Part shown: positions 10,980 to 22,681 of the stretch, one piece after another
Layout: each line of letters starts with the position of its first letter
Numbering within the stretch: position 1 is the stretch's first letter
Made by a program: the position numbers and the translations under genes
Notes under the pieces: generated by a model
Told to the model about the DNA's origin: nothing
The model's input: the letters and a program-made list of their open reading frames with translations, nothing else
Databases searched by the model: none
Assembly: GCA_964030785.1 (NCBI GenBank)
Contig: OZ034975.1
Coordinates: 17,215,642 to 17,279,641 of the forward strand
Direction: 5' to 3'
Source: Siderastrea siderea
Taxonomy: Eukaryota; Cnidaria; Anthozoa; Scleractinia; Rhizangiidae
DNA length: 64,000 nucleotides

Positions 10980-11830
10980 CCTGGTAAAAATGTTGGAAGG
11001 ATCTTTGAGGATCCTCATAAGGACCCTTAAAGATCTTGAGGGCGGTCCTTATGGATCATCGCCTATAACCCTCAAAGATCTTCAAGGATCTTGCATAATC
11101 TTTCAAAGGTCTTTTACGTTTCTGCAACGATCCTTAGAGAGCCAGTGACACCCAAAGTGCTTTGCGCGCTTGTGTTTTTGTTTTGAAACAGCTTTTAGCG
11201 TTTGACTGGCGCGTTTGTATTTGTAGTAAATTAATGTTTCTTCTGTTTTGATCCGGCAACGAATACAATGTAGCACTATTTCGGCAAACACAGTTTCAGT
11301 ACTTAATTGCTGAAACCCGTACATGTTTTTGTTCCCTCCGCTATTGATACACGGACTCCTTCAGCCGTACAACTTTGGCAGAAGGACTACGAAGCATCCA
11401 CTTTTAAGACCTCCTCCTTCACCGCGCAAACACCACAGAATTCGGAAATATAAAACGAAATCGATACGACGACACTTAAATGTCAACTCGAAATTCACAC
11501 CAGTGCTTTCGGATCGCTAGCGGCAGCGATGGGACAAGATACAAATCAGACTTCACAACAATCAAGAAAATGGCGGATTTTTCATACATGAAAAATGTAC
11601 CCCCGCGCTCAAAGCACTTTGGGTGACACTGGCTCCTTAAGATCCTTGCAAAGATCATCAAAAAAAACTTGCGTATGATCTCCTGCACGATCCTAAAAAT
11701 ATTTACAGGATCCTGTTAAACATGATAATGATTATTGTCAGATAGGGTACTGGGTAGGTTCCTATGTAATCTTACAGGATCCTAAAAAAATCCTGTAGGA
11801 CCCTTACAGGATTTCTTTAGGGGGTGATAC
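10980..11830. mobile_element. GATCCT-rich inverted-repeat element in an intron
   Basis: The outer parts (about 10995-11135 and 11636-11820) are packed with variants of AGGATC, GATCCT and AAGATC. Inside them is an inverted pair of 31 bp at 11139-11169 and 11605-11635 (GCCAGTGACACCCAAAGTGC core, with one or two mismatches) flanking about 435 bp. This looks like a terminal-inverted-repeat element inserted in, or built from, a GATCCT repeat. No coding capacity is recognised. It lies between phosphoesterase exons 3 and 4, just where the exon phases fail to match. Confidence 0.55.
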
Positions 11831-12204
11831 TATACTCTATACCATTTTTTGGTAAAAATGGCACCTTCATTTGTTTTCACCTTCACCTTCAGTTGTTTCT
11901 TTCAGTGTCCAAAGGTGTCTTGGCATCCCTATAATCTCTGTTCTGTTACTTTGTTTTCGCTCAGATTCTTAGAACTGTTACCACCTCGATGATGCGCAAA
12001 CTTGACGAGAAACTTGGGTCTTTTGTTGTTGAGATGTTGGCAAAAGCTCCCCTGCAAAAACGTCTCACGGAGTCAATGATCAATCGAGGTTTGGGCAGAG
12101 ATGTGAATGACGACGAGTACGTCCTTCTGGAGGAGGGGAAATGGATCAAGATGTCAAACTTGCTTAAACATCGATATATCCAACGAGCCATAAAGAAGGT
12201 AAGA

Positions 12205-12340
12205 GCCTAACCTGGTTACTCTGAAGTCCTTTTAAAACCAAAAACCAAAAACAAAAACAAAATACAAATGAAACAAACAACAAGAACACAAAGCAAAATA
12301 AAACAAAATAAAACAACGAAATAAAGAACGATGGTAACAG
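12205..12340. repeat. A-rich AAAACA/AAAATA simple tract
   Basis: This low-complexity tract of AAAAC and AAAAT units begins right after the donor of exon 11965-12198 (GTAAGA at 12199). Nothing is coded here. Confidence 0.75.
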
Positions 12341-12655
12341 TAACAACAACGTTGTTGGTAAAAGGAATGTATCAAAAAAGAGGAAGTAGATCTCTTGGCC
12401 CATACCGGTGGGCAAAGGCTAGTTTCTAAGATATACTAGCATACTTTTTAAACCAAGGTTAATTGAGAAACATGCAAAACAGTAGTTAAGAAAATATTTG
12501 GGCAATCAGTGCCATGTTTTTTATCTGATGATCCTGGTTCTCCTAGCCGGTCGACTCAATGCAATCTCTCCCTCTTTTTCTTTCAGTTAAAATGAACTAT
12601 AGGAGTGGAATTAAACTAACATCTAGATAATTAGTCATTGATATTGTTATTTCCA

Positions 12656-13623
12656 ACGTGTAATTATGCCCTTTGCTCGAATTACGGCTTGCAATTTATT
12701 TTTTCGGTTAAGCCTAGGTGACACTAGAACAGAAATCTGGGTCAAGCTTATCTTACAATACGAACATGCTTGAAACTTAACTTAGCTGAGGCTTACTACC
12801 TGTCGTATATTACGGCCGGGACTGTTAATCGTCTTTGGTCTTGCTAATCCTCCATATTTTTACTTAACCCTCAGGCGTACAAGCAAAGTCACACCCCCAC
12901 TGTGGTACAATGGGGGGGGGGGGTACACATTATTGGTTGGCGCGCTGCTAAGGGCCTGTGACGCCGTTCAAAATGGCCGCCATTTTGGGCATCATCTTGG
13001 ATTTTAACAGAAATTAAAAATTGCCAAAGAAAGTTAAAAATTGGAAATTTTTGGTGTGGGACATGTAAAATATAAGATAATTAAACATTTTGCATTTGTC
13101 ACCTTAAAAGGGTAAAAAGCACGATTTCTTTCATCAAAAATGGCTTGACTACCTGCTATCTCGGAACCATAGCAACCGATTTTCACCAAGCTTGTGTCAA
13201 AATGTGTCTGAGGGATATGCACACAGCTACTGAAAACGGCAGATATGAATAATAATTCGTCTTAAATAAACTTAATAAAAACCTTAGGGGGGTGGCATCC
13301 ACCCCCCCCCCCCTTGTACGCCCGAGAGTTAACTTTACCTGCTCTTCAACATATAGTTTGGCTCCAGTTACACGTACAACCTTTTGAAGGGCTCTATTGG
13401 TAACTTTGACGGTTTTCTGAGCCAGTGTGGTGAGGATGTTGTTGTTCTGGGGCATACTCATCAATGGCGAGATCACAGGATCAAAAGCAGAATTGGCAAA
13501 ACGATGTACATCAATACTGGAGCTTGGATAGATTTTGCTCACGAGGTAATATATGTATTTAGTTATGTGGAGACTTGTTATCCACGTGATTGTCTGTTGG
13601 GTTTGTCGGTACCTGGCACAGAG
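12656..13623 (+). repeat. Tandem segmental duplication, unit 1 (968 bp)
   Basis: The unit starts ACGTGTAATTATGCCC and is repeated head-to-tail at 13624-14591. I saw a single base difference by eye (tcaggcgtac against tcaggcttac near 12875/13843); even the G12 and C12 runs have equal length. The unit holds one complete family-1 TTAA MITE, an intron part and the phosphoesterase exon 13357-13545. The near identity means either a very recent duplication or an assembly artefact. Confidence 0.95.
12864..13332. mobile_element. TTAA-flanked MITE, family 1, copy in duplication unit 1
   Basis: The element begins TTAACCCTCAGGCGTACAAG and ends CTTGTACGCCCGAGAGTTAA, giving 16-bp inverted ends inside TTAA target sites. 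A G12 run lies about 40 bp inside the left end and a C12 run about 15 bp inside the right end. It is piggyBac-like by its TTAA/CCCT ends. It sits in the intron immediately upstream of phosphoesterase exon 13357-13545; the exon starts only 25 bp after the element. Confidence 0.85.
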
Positions 13624-14591
13624 ACGTGTAATTATGCCCTTTGCTCGAATTACGGCTTGCAATTTATTTTTTCGGTTAAGCCTAGGTGACACTAGAACAG
13701 AAATCTGGGTCAAGCTTATCTTACAATACGAACATGCTTGAAACTTAACTTAGCTGAGGCTTACTACCTGTCGTATATTACGGCCGGGACTGTTAATCGT
13801 CTTTGGTCTTGCTAATCCTCCATATTTTTACTTAACCCTCAGGCTTACAAGCAAAGTCACACCCCCACTGTGGTACAATGGGGGGGGGGGGTACACATTA
13901 TTGGTTGGCGCGCTGCTAAGGGCCTGTGACGCCGTTCAAAATGGCCGCCATTTTGGGCATCATCTTGGATTTTAACAGAAATTAAAAATTGCCAAAGAAA
14001 GTTAAAAATTGGAAATTTTTGGTGTGGGACATGTAAAATATAAGATAATTAAACATTTTGCATTTGTCACCTTAAAAGGGTAAAAAGCACGATTTCTTTC
14101 ATCAAAAATGGCTTGACTACCTGCTATCTCGGAACCATAGCAACCGATTTTCACCAAGCTTGTGTCAAAATGTGTCTGAGGGATATGCACACAGCTACTG
14201 AAAACGGCAGATATGAATAATAATTCGTCTTAAATAAACTTAATAAAAACCTTAGGGGGGTGGCATCCACCCCCCCCCCCCTTGTACGCCCGAGAGTTAA
14301 CTTTACCTGCTCTTCAACATATAGTTTGGCTCCAGTTACACGTACAACCTTTTGAAGGGCTCTATTGGTAACTTTGACGGTTTTCTGAGCCAGTGTGGTG
14401 AGGATGTTGTTGTTCTGGGGCATACTCATCAATGGCGAGATCACAGGATCAAAAGCAGAATTGGCAAAACGATGTACATCAATACTGGAGCTTGGATAGA
14501 TTTTGCTCACGAGGTAATATATGTATTTAGTTATGTGGAGACTTGTTATCCACGTGATTGTCTGTTGGGTTTGTCGGTACCTGGCACAGAG
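13624..14591 (+). repeat. Tandem segmental duplication, unit 2 (968 bp)
   Basis: This is the second copy of the 12656-13623 unit. It contains a second phosphoesterase penultimate exon at 14325-14513. That exon is 189 bp and phase 0 on both sides, so either copy, or both, could be spliced without breaking the frame. The final exon (15118) lies after this copy. Confidence 0.95.
13832..14300. mobile_element. TTAA-flanked MITE, family 1, copy in duplication unit 2
   Basis: This is the duplicate of 12864-13332, carried along by the 968-bp tandem duplication rather than by separate transposition. The offset is exactly 968 bp and the flanks are the same. Confidence 0.85.
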
Positions 14592-14599
14592 ATTAGCCA

Positions 14600-15117
14600 A
14601 TGAGGTTATAGGGCGGACCCCTTAAACGTTAAAAGCAAATTATCTCGCTTTATTCGTCCTTCTATCGCTGGCCATCGAAGCGTCAATATCTCACTTGTCT
14701 TCTCTCTTAAATTGCATCTTCGCCGCAATGCGAGTTAATTTAGAGCTCACGTTATAAGATTTTGACATTTACTTGGAACATCGATATAAATACTTTAATT
14801 GTGTGACGATTTCAATGAGCCATGTTCTGAAGTAATTTTCCTTTCCTCCGATTTGGAATAGTTTTCCACGACAATATGTGTCTGGGTTATTTAATAGACA
14901 TAGGTTACGGACCCACCAAAGCGAAAACTATCGTGGATTAGACTGAATACATCCTACGCTAGCGCAATATATTCTTGGGATTTGAATAATCTACACCCCA
15001 GTCTACGCCTGGTCAACTTGAAAAATGGCCCAATTTCGATCGTCAGTTTCCAAAGTTTGTATGTATTAATTAATTTCCTAATTTTAGGTTTCCTTCTCTT
15101 GCAGTTTTCATGCACAG
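14600..15117. other. Intron before the last phosphoesterase exon
   Basis: I see no repeat or exon here. The intron ends in a pyrimidine-rich tract with two candidate acceptors. Only the second (AG at 15116-15117) gives a frame that continues to a stop (IIPPTKLHPG to GVV-stop). Confidence 0.5.
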
Positions 15118-15337
15118 ATAATTCCTCCAACTAAACTCCATCCTGGATGTGTTCAAGTGAGAAGAGATCTTTTGGATCCAGACGGCGTTGTATGAAGTCG
15201 GATGAGTGTGATTTCTCTATCGGAAGTAACAAAAACATAATTCCCAGCGAGAACAAACTAAGAAAGAAATTAAACAATAAGGAAACAAAAAACGCCGATA
15301 AATAGTTTCGGCTGTCACGTATTTCAACTGGATCGCT

Positions 15338-15800
15338 TTAACCCTATTCAGATAGGATATTTTTTTGGTCTTCCTGGACCAGGTGGGGGGATTCCGCCCC
15401 CTTCCTTAACTATGACAACAAAACGTCCGAAAATTTCCCTTGAGGTCCGCAACGTCATATGACGTAGAAAAAATGTCACGTTCTCAACCCTAAATGGCGG
15501 CCATCTTGGATCCGGCATCTTCGATTCCTTAATTTTTCCAAAACCACCAAAAGGCAGGAAAATTGACCAAAAAGAAATTATAGTCAACAAAAGAACATGA
15601 AAATAATCCAAACGTGTTCAAGTTACTTCAAGAATTAGAAAGGAGAAATTCAAAATTCTTTAAAAACCGCCTGTTAAAATGTGGTTGCCATTGTAACGGC
15701 AAACTTGATGGATGGACGAGGAGTGGTTACACCAAATTTTTTTTTTCACTTTATAAAAAAGGGGAAATTAGACAATACAAGTTAAATTTGTTTTTAATTA
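15338..15800. mobile_element. Degenerate family-3 TTAA MITE
   Basis: The left end TTAACCCTATTCAGATAGGA at 15338 resembles the family-3 element at 22018. The interior shares a GTGGTTGCCATTGTAACGGCAA-like block (about 15681). The right end is not clear; a TTAA near 15794 is a guess. It lies just downstream of the phosphoesterase stop. Confidence 0.5.
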
Positions 15801-16010
15801 AATAAAAAATAATCTATACCTTACTTATTTTAAAACTGTCACACATGCGAGTGTGTGATAAGTGGCCATGCCATTGATTGCAGCCATCTGTGTGCGCTAT
15901 TGCGTTCATCTGTATGTGTGTTATTGAGTAAGATACAACATTTTGTAGGTAAGATTACTTTCATAAGTAAAATACAAGATTTTGTTGCTTGCGTTGTTGC
16001 ATATCGACGG

Positions 16011-16073
16011 TGATGATGATGATGGTGGTGATGATGATGATGGTGGTGATGATGATGATGATGATGATGATGA
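16011..16073. repeat. GAT/GGT trinucleotide microsatellite
   Basis: This is an imperfect GATGAT/GGTGGT repeat. Nothing is coded. Confidence 0.9.
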
Positions 16074-16544
16074 TTACTTGACGAAATAACTGAAATATAG
16101 TAACGTAGGCTAGTTTACTCATTAATCTACATTCAGGTGTAACATAACAGGCAATTGCTTTTCCAACGCAACAAAATTAGTTTACAAACGCACCAGTAAA
16201 TTGATCACAAAAAAGTCTTATCTACAGTTTTTCGCCCAGTTTTAACAACTTAAGAGCGCTTGTCTGTAAAAATCAAACATAACGCGGCAAGGGTGGAAAA
16301 TTCGATTTCTTTCATATTTTAATGTTAGATAGGTTAGGGTATAACTAAAATCACTGGATACTTTTTTTGGCAAAATATCCTTTTATTTCAAAGAAAAATG
16401 CAAATAACGAACTTCCGTTAAAATGCAGGTTGTTTGACCCTTCTTGGCAACATTCCATTCGCGAGTCACGCACATATTTTAATGTGTTTCGACCCATATG
16501 AGATCGAAAACGTCAAACAGAAAAACAGTTCGAAATGCTCTTAC

Positions 16545-16712
16545 CTCATTTGCTGTAGAGGACAGGTCCAGAGGCCATTTCCGAGTGATTCTCTTGCCGT
16601 TCGACGTATTTTGGTCCTGTAGATGACATCCAATGAACACCGCCAACTGGGTCAGTGTATTGTAAACGGTCGAACAGCTCAACAACAACCTTTCTTCCAA
16701 AACGTTCGACAT
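16545..16712 (-). CDS. Unknown 56-codon first exon, minus-strand copy
   Basis: The exon runs from ATG at 16712 to a strong donor (GAG|GTAAGAGC on the minus strand) at 16545. It encodes a basic, Cys-containing N-terminus (MSNVLEERLLLSCSTVYNTL, ending LDLSSTANE). The same exon occurs in opposite orientation at 19504-19671 with a few substitutions; length, frame and donor are conserved. No second exon was found outward. I do not recognise the family. It may be a real first exon of a repeated gene or a captured exon in the inverted repeat. Confidence 0.4.
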
Positions 16713-17433
16713 CTTTCTACACTGTGACATCTTACTCAACGGTTCAGTTGATTTAATACGAGTGTTGCTCAGTTTTCAGTGCACAAAAGCATTATCAGAT
16801 TTGACTGCTAAATTGGGACCAAACGTGAATGGCGCCGCGTGCGTATTTGGTTTGTCACGCAATGCGTATCAAAGGCATTTTATGGGGTAGGGGAAGAGCA
16901 AAACCTTTGAGGTGAAGTAAAATAACATACAGTGTTAATTGCAGGGATTATTCGTGGTTTTAATGGCGTTATATGTCTTTCTTACTTATTACCAGTGTTG
17001 TTACAACCATTAAAAATTGTATTTGCTACCCTAGCCTAGTAGTCTGAAACGCAATTCCAACCGTTGTACAAGCTTACAGACATGGTTACAGGTGAGTGGT
17101 GCAACAGAAGTGGCGCTATTATTAACTAGACCCAACTTTAATACGGGGAAAACCCATAATTACAAGGGGCTTCCTTTTGTTAATTGACGAGCGGGTATTC
17201 TACCTATGATCATTGGTGTCAGTCTGCTGGTTCTCAGTTGGCACAGGACCGGTTCAAGGCACAGTTATATCACGAGTGAAAGTCAGCTCGCTGTTAAAGG
17301 GTTGGATGGAGTTTTGGACAGGAAGGGTTCTCTCTTCATAACAAATGGGTGCAATCGAAGTGTTTAACTGTGCTCTCTTGTCAGCTGTTTAATTTAGTCT
17401 ACATTAGTGTGTCCTGACTAATGAGTGGGGCTT

Positions 17434-17739
17434 CTAACAGCACGCCAGTGCTGTTTGAAGACTGTGAAATATGGCACGTAACCATGGTAACAAAAAATGA
17501 GGTTCTGTTCCGGAATTTCTGTTTACGAACCTTACTGAGATAGGTTCCCAGTGAGCGAGATCTCTCACAGCAGCCAGCATACTCATCATAATGGATATGA
17601 GGATATCATAACAGAAATACGTCAAGCATCTTGCCCTTAAACGTCTGTTACCTCTTTCACGTTCTACATACACCTTAATGAGGACGAAGAGGAGAGTGAG
17701 GCTTCCATCGATAACCTGGCTAATATTCGGATAGTCCAC
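17434..17739 (-). other. Unassigned 101-codon reading frame in the centre of the inverted repeat
   Basis: This frame is open, but I recognise no domain and see no clear splice support. It contains a hydrophobic stretch followed by charged residues. It is most likely non-coding sequence of the 16.9-19.3 kb centre and is listed only because that stretch is otherwise empty. Confidence 0.2.
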
Positions 17740-19503
17740 AAGCGAATATAAAACTCACCTGATCCAACTTTTACAAGCGAACCAGTCCCGCGTAAGATAA
17801 ATTCAGATCCCTTTTTCCCCAGTCCTCTTTCACTTTTTGGCCACTCTCCGTTTCCTTACCGTGACCTGGCCCCTTCTGCTGCAGCTTCCTGCTAGACACT
17901 ATTCCAAGTTTTGCACGATGGCTGGGACATATCGTCATTGTATTTAAGCGTTCGTTGTGAAAACTGACTTGTAACTTGTGGTATCCAGTAGTGTAGCACC
18001 TCTTTTGGTGGTATCAGGGCCGCACCAAGGCTGAAATAAATGCTGCGAGCAATAAGCCTAGTCAAAGCCTTCCCCCCCCCCCCCTTCAAAATACACACTC
18101 GTGCACATAGATACTAACTCTGTTCACAATGCCACAGTTTGTGTCGATTTCGTCAAAAACGACACCTTTTTGGGGACATCCTTCGTTGACAATTTGCCAA
18201 AAAGCTGCTTCCTGTTTGCTTTTTCGCCGACAAAGTTGTTGGCAACATCCACCAGATTTATAGCATCAGTTTTAAAAAAGTACCCTTAAAGTTACAAGGT
18301 TTGTTAAAATTGAAACATTTCGACAGCCAAGCTACGAATTTCGGACCTTTTTTACCTAACTCTCGTAAACGTTAACGTAACTTTTATCACTCGATTGGTG
18401 AGATAAAAATAGTTTTGTTCCTTAGACTTGTTTTAAAACAACATGATGAGCTTAAAGCTTGCAGCAAATACACAGCAGTCGCCTAGCTATTAAAGGCATT
18501 AAGGTCCTTCACAGTAGAGCTATACTGCCAGGGTCAAGGTGATATGGGTGAAGAAAGACATTGGTAAGGAACCTGGGCGACTGAAATGTGCGGTGGACTA
18601 GTAGATTTTTGAAGCCCACTTGCCCGGTGGCTAGTGACTCAACAGATGTCAAACCCTGTTAAAGGTTGTAAAATAATAAAAGGAACTTTTAGCATCAGCA
18701 TTTAAGACTATTCGTTGCACATTAATTCGTTTTAATTATATATTTTTTGGCTCATTTATTGTAATGTTTTTTCAACTTCCAAAACTTCTGGGGACTCGAG
18801 CCCCCCCCCCCCCCCCCTCCCCCTTCTACGGGCCTGGGTATTCTTGGTGCATGAAAGTAAGGGAACAATTGTTTTCAAGCTTTTGATTCGTCTGGTGTTG
18901 TAACCACAAACTCCGACCACAAGAAAATGGAACCAACAACAACCGTCTTCTGTGTAACGAAGCAATTTGTGAAAAAAAAAGTCCGAGGTCCCCCCTCTAA
19001 GCCAAAACTATAGGCACAAACTAGTTAGTCACATCGCAATTTCCCTGATAAAAACGATTTTAATGTTCTGGACTCGACGTTTTGAAGAGGTTTTTAACTT
19101 AAGCTAGTACACGTACCCTTTTTAGCTAATTTTCGTGTTCGAACATTGTTATTTGCATGCCTACAACTCACGCCGAGGGGTGACTACTTTTTCTGCATTC
19201 TGGCACGGGAGGTTGAGGTGCCTAAATGTAGCACTAATTTTGTTTCGTATTTTTGGTCCATTACTAGTTCCTCCCATTTCTCGAACCCTGAGCCGTTTGA
19301 AAAGAATCAGAGCAGATTTTGCCCTTCCCCTACCCTCTAGTAAAATGTCCATTCCGATGATTTGCATTGCGTGACGCGGCTCTAGATAAAACTCTCGCCA
19401 CGCTAGCAGCGACATGTGGTGATAAAAACCTTTTTGTGTATTGCCAACTAAGCAACACTGACCAGCAACTGAACCGTTGAGTAAGATATCACAGTGTAGA
19501 AAG

Positions 19504-19671
19504 ATGTCGAAAGTTTTGGAAGAAAGGTTGTTGTTGAGCTGTTCGACCGTTTACAATACACTGACCCAGTTGGCGGTGTTCATTGGATGTCATCAACAGG
19601 ACCAAAATACGTCGAACGGCAAGAGAATCACTCGGAAATGGCCTCTGGACCTGTCCTCTACAGCAAATGAG
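19504..19671 (+). CDS. Unknown 56-codon first exon, plus-strand copy
   Basis: ATG at 19504 opens a frame ending at a GAG|GTAAGAGC donor at 19671. The sequence begins MSKVLEERLLLSCSTVYNTL and ends LDLSSTANE. It is the inverted counterpart of 16545-16712. The differences seen are mainly K/N and Q/L substitutions, so the exon has stayed open in both copies. It points away from the other copy, as with divergent promoters in the centre. The downstream exons are unknown. Confidence 0.42.
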
Positions 19672-22017
19672 GTAAGAGCATTTCGACTTGTTTTTCTGTT
19701 TGACGTTTTCGATCTCATATGGGTCGAAACACATTAAAATATGTGCGTGACTCGCGAATGGAATGTTGCCAAGAAGGGTCAAACAACCTGCATTTTCACG
19801 AACTTTGAAAAGCTCTCGCGTCGCTCTCAATCATTTGCCCAAAGAAATTTTTGCAGCAATCCTGAGAACATCTTTTCATAATTCAACAGCCAGAAGCTGA
19901 ATCGATTTGAAGGTTTAGCACATGGTGAAAAATAATTTAATTCACGAAGTACTTTTCCTGATGAGAAATGTATACTTTCAAAATTAAATTATTTCAAGCA
20001 CAAAAAACAACGCAGTTTCTACCAAAATCAGTTTTGAAGCTCTTGAGAGATTGCAAAAGTAAAATTGAGTGTTTAAAAGACGACAGAGGGATTTGTTTTT
20101 GCACGCGAACGCCTCAAATTGATGTCATAATTTACTGCTTCAAATGGCGATTTTAACGGAAGTTCGTTATTTGCATTTTTCTTTGAAATGAAAGGATATT
20201 TTGCCAAAAAAAGTATCCAGTGATTTTAGTTATACCCTAACCTATCTAACATTAAAATATGAAAGAAATCGAATTTTCCATCCTTGCCGCGGAATTTTGA
20301 TTTTGTCTGATTTTTACAGACAAGCGCTCTTAAGTGCAAAGTATGCAATATCTTGTAGTTGAGGATACCTACTTTTCGAGTTGGGAACCGAGTTAGGAAC
20401 CCAATTAGGAAATCAAAGACATGAATCAAGCAAATAACTAGAAATACCTGTTTCGCAAAAATTTTGGCTAAGAAATCCGAGTTAATTTTTGTGACGCTTG
20501 CATAGGTAAAAAAAAAAAAAAGGCGGAGGCTAGTTACCAGACATTGCGGAGTGATTAGTTAGCAGCCATTTTTTGAATGAGAGTGTTCATTCCTTTGTCA
20601 TCACGCACGTTGCAAGTTCCTATATTTATTAATTTATTAATTTATTTCTTTTTATATCTATTTGTCTACGGTTTTGCCTCATTCGTCATACATGAAGTCA
20701 TTAGTAACAAGACTTGCAGCCCTTCAGTATTGTACAAATAAACATAATCACGGAAAAACCTCTACGTTTGGCGAAATTTTCCACGATCAGGTTTGTCACT
20801 CGTAACAGATCTTCTAAGGTAACAAATAGAAAGCGGTTTTTGGTCCCATTTTCTCAAAATACCTCCTACAAATGTACAAAGACGTAACGCAAGGTAAGAA
20901 ACGACAGTGCTAACACGATGTTCATTTTTCACATTATTGAAGGGCGAAATCGGGACGTATTTTGACTCCACACGTATTTACTTAAAAAGGGAAGACGGCA
21001 TTTAGGCGTGAAGAAATTGGCCAGTCAAACAAGACTAATCACAACAACTACACGATCAGTTGCAGCCACACCCGGACGCCACATAAGTTTACGCTCATTC
21101 CATGTCCGTATCCATGCGGACCGCTTATTTTATCCTTGTTGAGGAGGAGAATTATAATTTAAGCCAGGAAATTCATTCAGTTGTCTGTAAATAGTTGTTT
21201 CCTCAATTTATTTCGGCTCATAATGTGGCTTCGTTTGGCCTCGATCTACCGAGGAGGAGGAATTTTGAAATGAAAATCTAAAATTACGCGCGTTTGACAG
21301 GCGGCATGGTTGATCTCCGAGCGACAAATTTATAAATCTCTACTCCGCTTTCGGGCCTTAGGCTAGGAAGCTTCGCGGAGAAATCAATTTTGGAAGTTGG
21401 GAATTGGATTCTATAAAATATTTATTTAAACCAGAAGTAAAGTAAGTAAAGTGCTGTGACAGGGATACAAGGTATGCTACAGGGTAACAAGAATCAATCA
21501 ATCCGCGATCGTTTATGCATTCATGAGTCAATGCACTGTGAACGAATCGGACTTGGAAGAGTCGTGCACAAACTCAAGCGGTGAAATTGAAAGCAAAAGA
21601 CAGGTGGCTAATGATCAATGTGCCACTGAGTTTGTGTTTGAGTCTTGCAATCATTTTTTTCGTTCCTAGGGGCAAACAGCCTTAATAGTATTACATACGG
21701 ACTCGTGAAGGTATGTCCAGTACATGCACACCATCTCTGAGACTTCACAACCTTTCCTTGACATCAACCTGCATATGTCTGGCAACTGTCTTCAAACGTC
21801 CGTTTACCACAAAGAAACAGACATACAACTATTTACATCATCAGTCCTCACACCCTCATCATCTACAGCCTTCCTTACAAGCAACTTCTGCACCTCAGCC
21901 GCCTTTATTCCGATGACAACGATTTCACCACTAGAGCACAAGAAATGTGTGGTTTCTCTCAAGAGCGGGGCTACCCCTGTGACTTACTCCGTGAAGATCT
22001 GCGAAAAATAAGCAACA

Positions 22018-22681
22018 TTAATCCTATTCAGACTTGGCTTTTTTCAACCTTCTGGGACCGGGGGGAACTTCAGAAGCTCCACCCCCCTCCCCTCAAGTAA
22101 CTTTAAAAGTGCTTGTTTCTCAACGTTTCACTTAAAAGCTCTGAAGTAATAAATATACTGAATACTCATCCTGAAAAAAAGGAAAAAATACTTTTGTTGG
22201 GTATAAAGGGCATCTATAATATATTTTCTGAATGTATATTTTTGGAAGACATGAAATTACGCAGATGCTCTTCATATTAGAGATAAAATGGCCATTTTGG
22301 TGTTCCTCCATCTTTTTTTTTTCACGTTTTCCTCAAATTAGTACTAAATTCCTTTTTTTAGTAAGCGGTTATTCGTAAATGATAAATTGTTTCTACAATT
22401 AATGTAAAAATACAAATTCGATTAGAAAACATTAAAATAGTAGCGATTAAAGCAAGAATCGTGATTTTCATAAAACATGCCTGTCACAAAGTGGTTGCCG
22501 TGGTAACGTCAAGTTTGTTGGACACAAGACACTCACGTCAAAATGTTCCGAGTTAAATTTTAGGACGAGTAACAAAATTTAGAAGCAATAGTATAAACGG
22601 TTACGGAATTACACAACTTCAAAGTTGAGGTGGGCCTCAAAGGCACCCCCCCCCCCCCCCCCCCCGTCCGAATAGGGTTAA
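22018..22681. mobile_element. TTAA-flanked MITE, family 3
   Basis: The left end is TTAATCCTATTCAGAC at 22018 and the right end GTCCGAATAGGGTTAA at 22666-22681. These are inverted ends inside TTAA sites. A C-run of about 20 bases lies immediately inside the right end, and G/C-rich tracts lie 50 bp inside the left end. It is related to 15338. The piggyBac-like label rests on TTAA plus CCCTATT ends. Confidence 0.8.

Larger units (their letters stand above)
6946..15195 (+). pseudogene. Calcineurin-like metallophosphoesterase, multi-exon, possibly decayed
   Basis: Exons are 6946-7198 (acidic linker containing KIIWDKLNDITPLKAF), 9450-9630, 10462-10915, 11965-12198, 13357-13545 (duplicated at 14325-14513) and 15118-15195 (stop at 15193). 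The metallophosphoesterase motifs come in order: SDLHLD, LGDVVE, RGSHDHE, SHGHDWD and LGHTHQW. These are the metal-binding residues of the calcineurin-like fold, closest in style to bacterial LpxH/YfcE-type enzymes. The usual GNHD reads GSHD, replacing a metal-ligand Asn. Exon 10462-10915 has an in-frame TGA at 10903-10905 (GSYD-stop-DRR, probably once TGG). Its donor is phase 1, while the next exon starts in phase 0, so an exon is missing or the gene is broken. No start codon is visible: 6946 is an internal phase-1 exon. The gene lies 300 bp after the hydrolase on the same strand. The substrate cannot be told. Confidence 0.72.
16248..20335. mobile_element. Large inverted-repeat structure with divergent duplicated exon
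   Basis: The left arm at about 16248-16910 matches, inverted, the right arm at about 19310-20335. The outer boundary is ACTTAAGAGCGCTTGTCTG at 16248 and its complement ending at 20335. The right arm contains about 355 bp (about 19797-20152) missing from the left. The 2.4-kb centre holds no recognised gene, a C-run at about 18070 and a longer C-run at about 18800. This is either a long-inverted-repeat transposon or an inverted segmental duplication. No target-site duplication was identified. Confidence 0.75.

Noticed and set aside
13183..13713. 176-codon minus-strand frame and its duplicate at 14151-14600
   Set aside because: It runs antisense over the phosphoesterase exon and through the TTAA MITE; it is a shadow of both.
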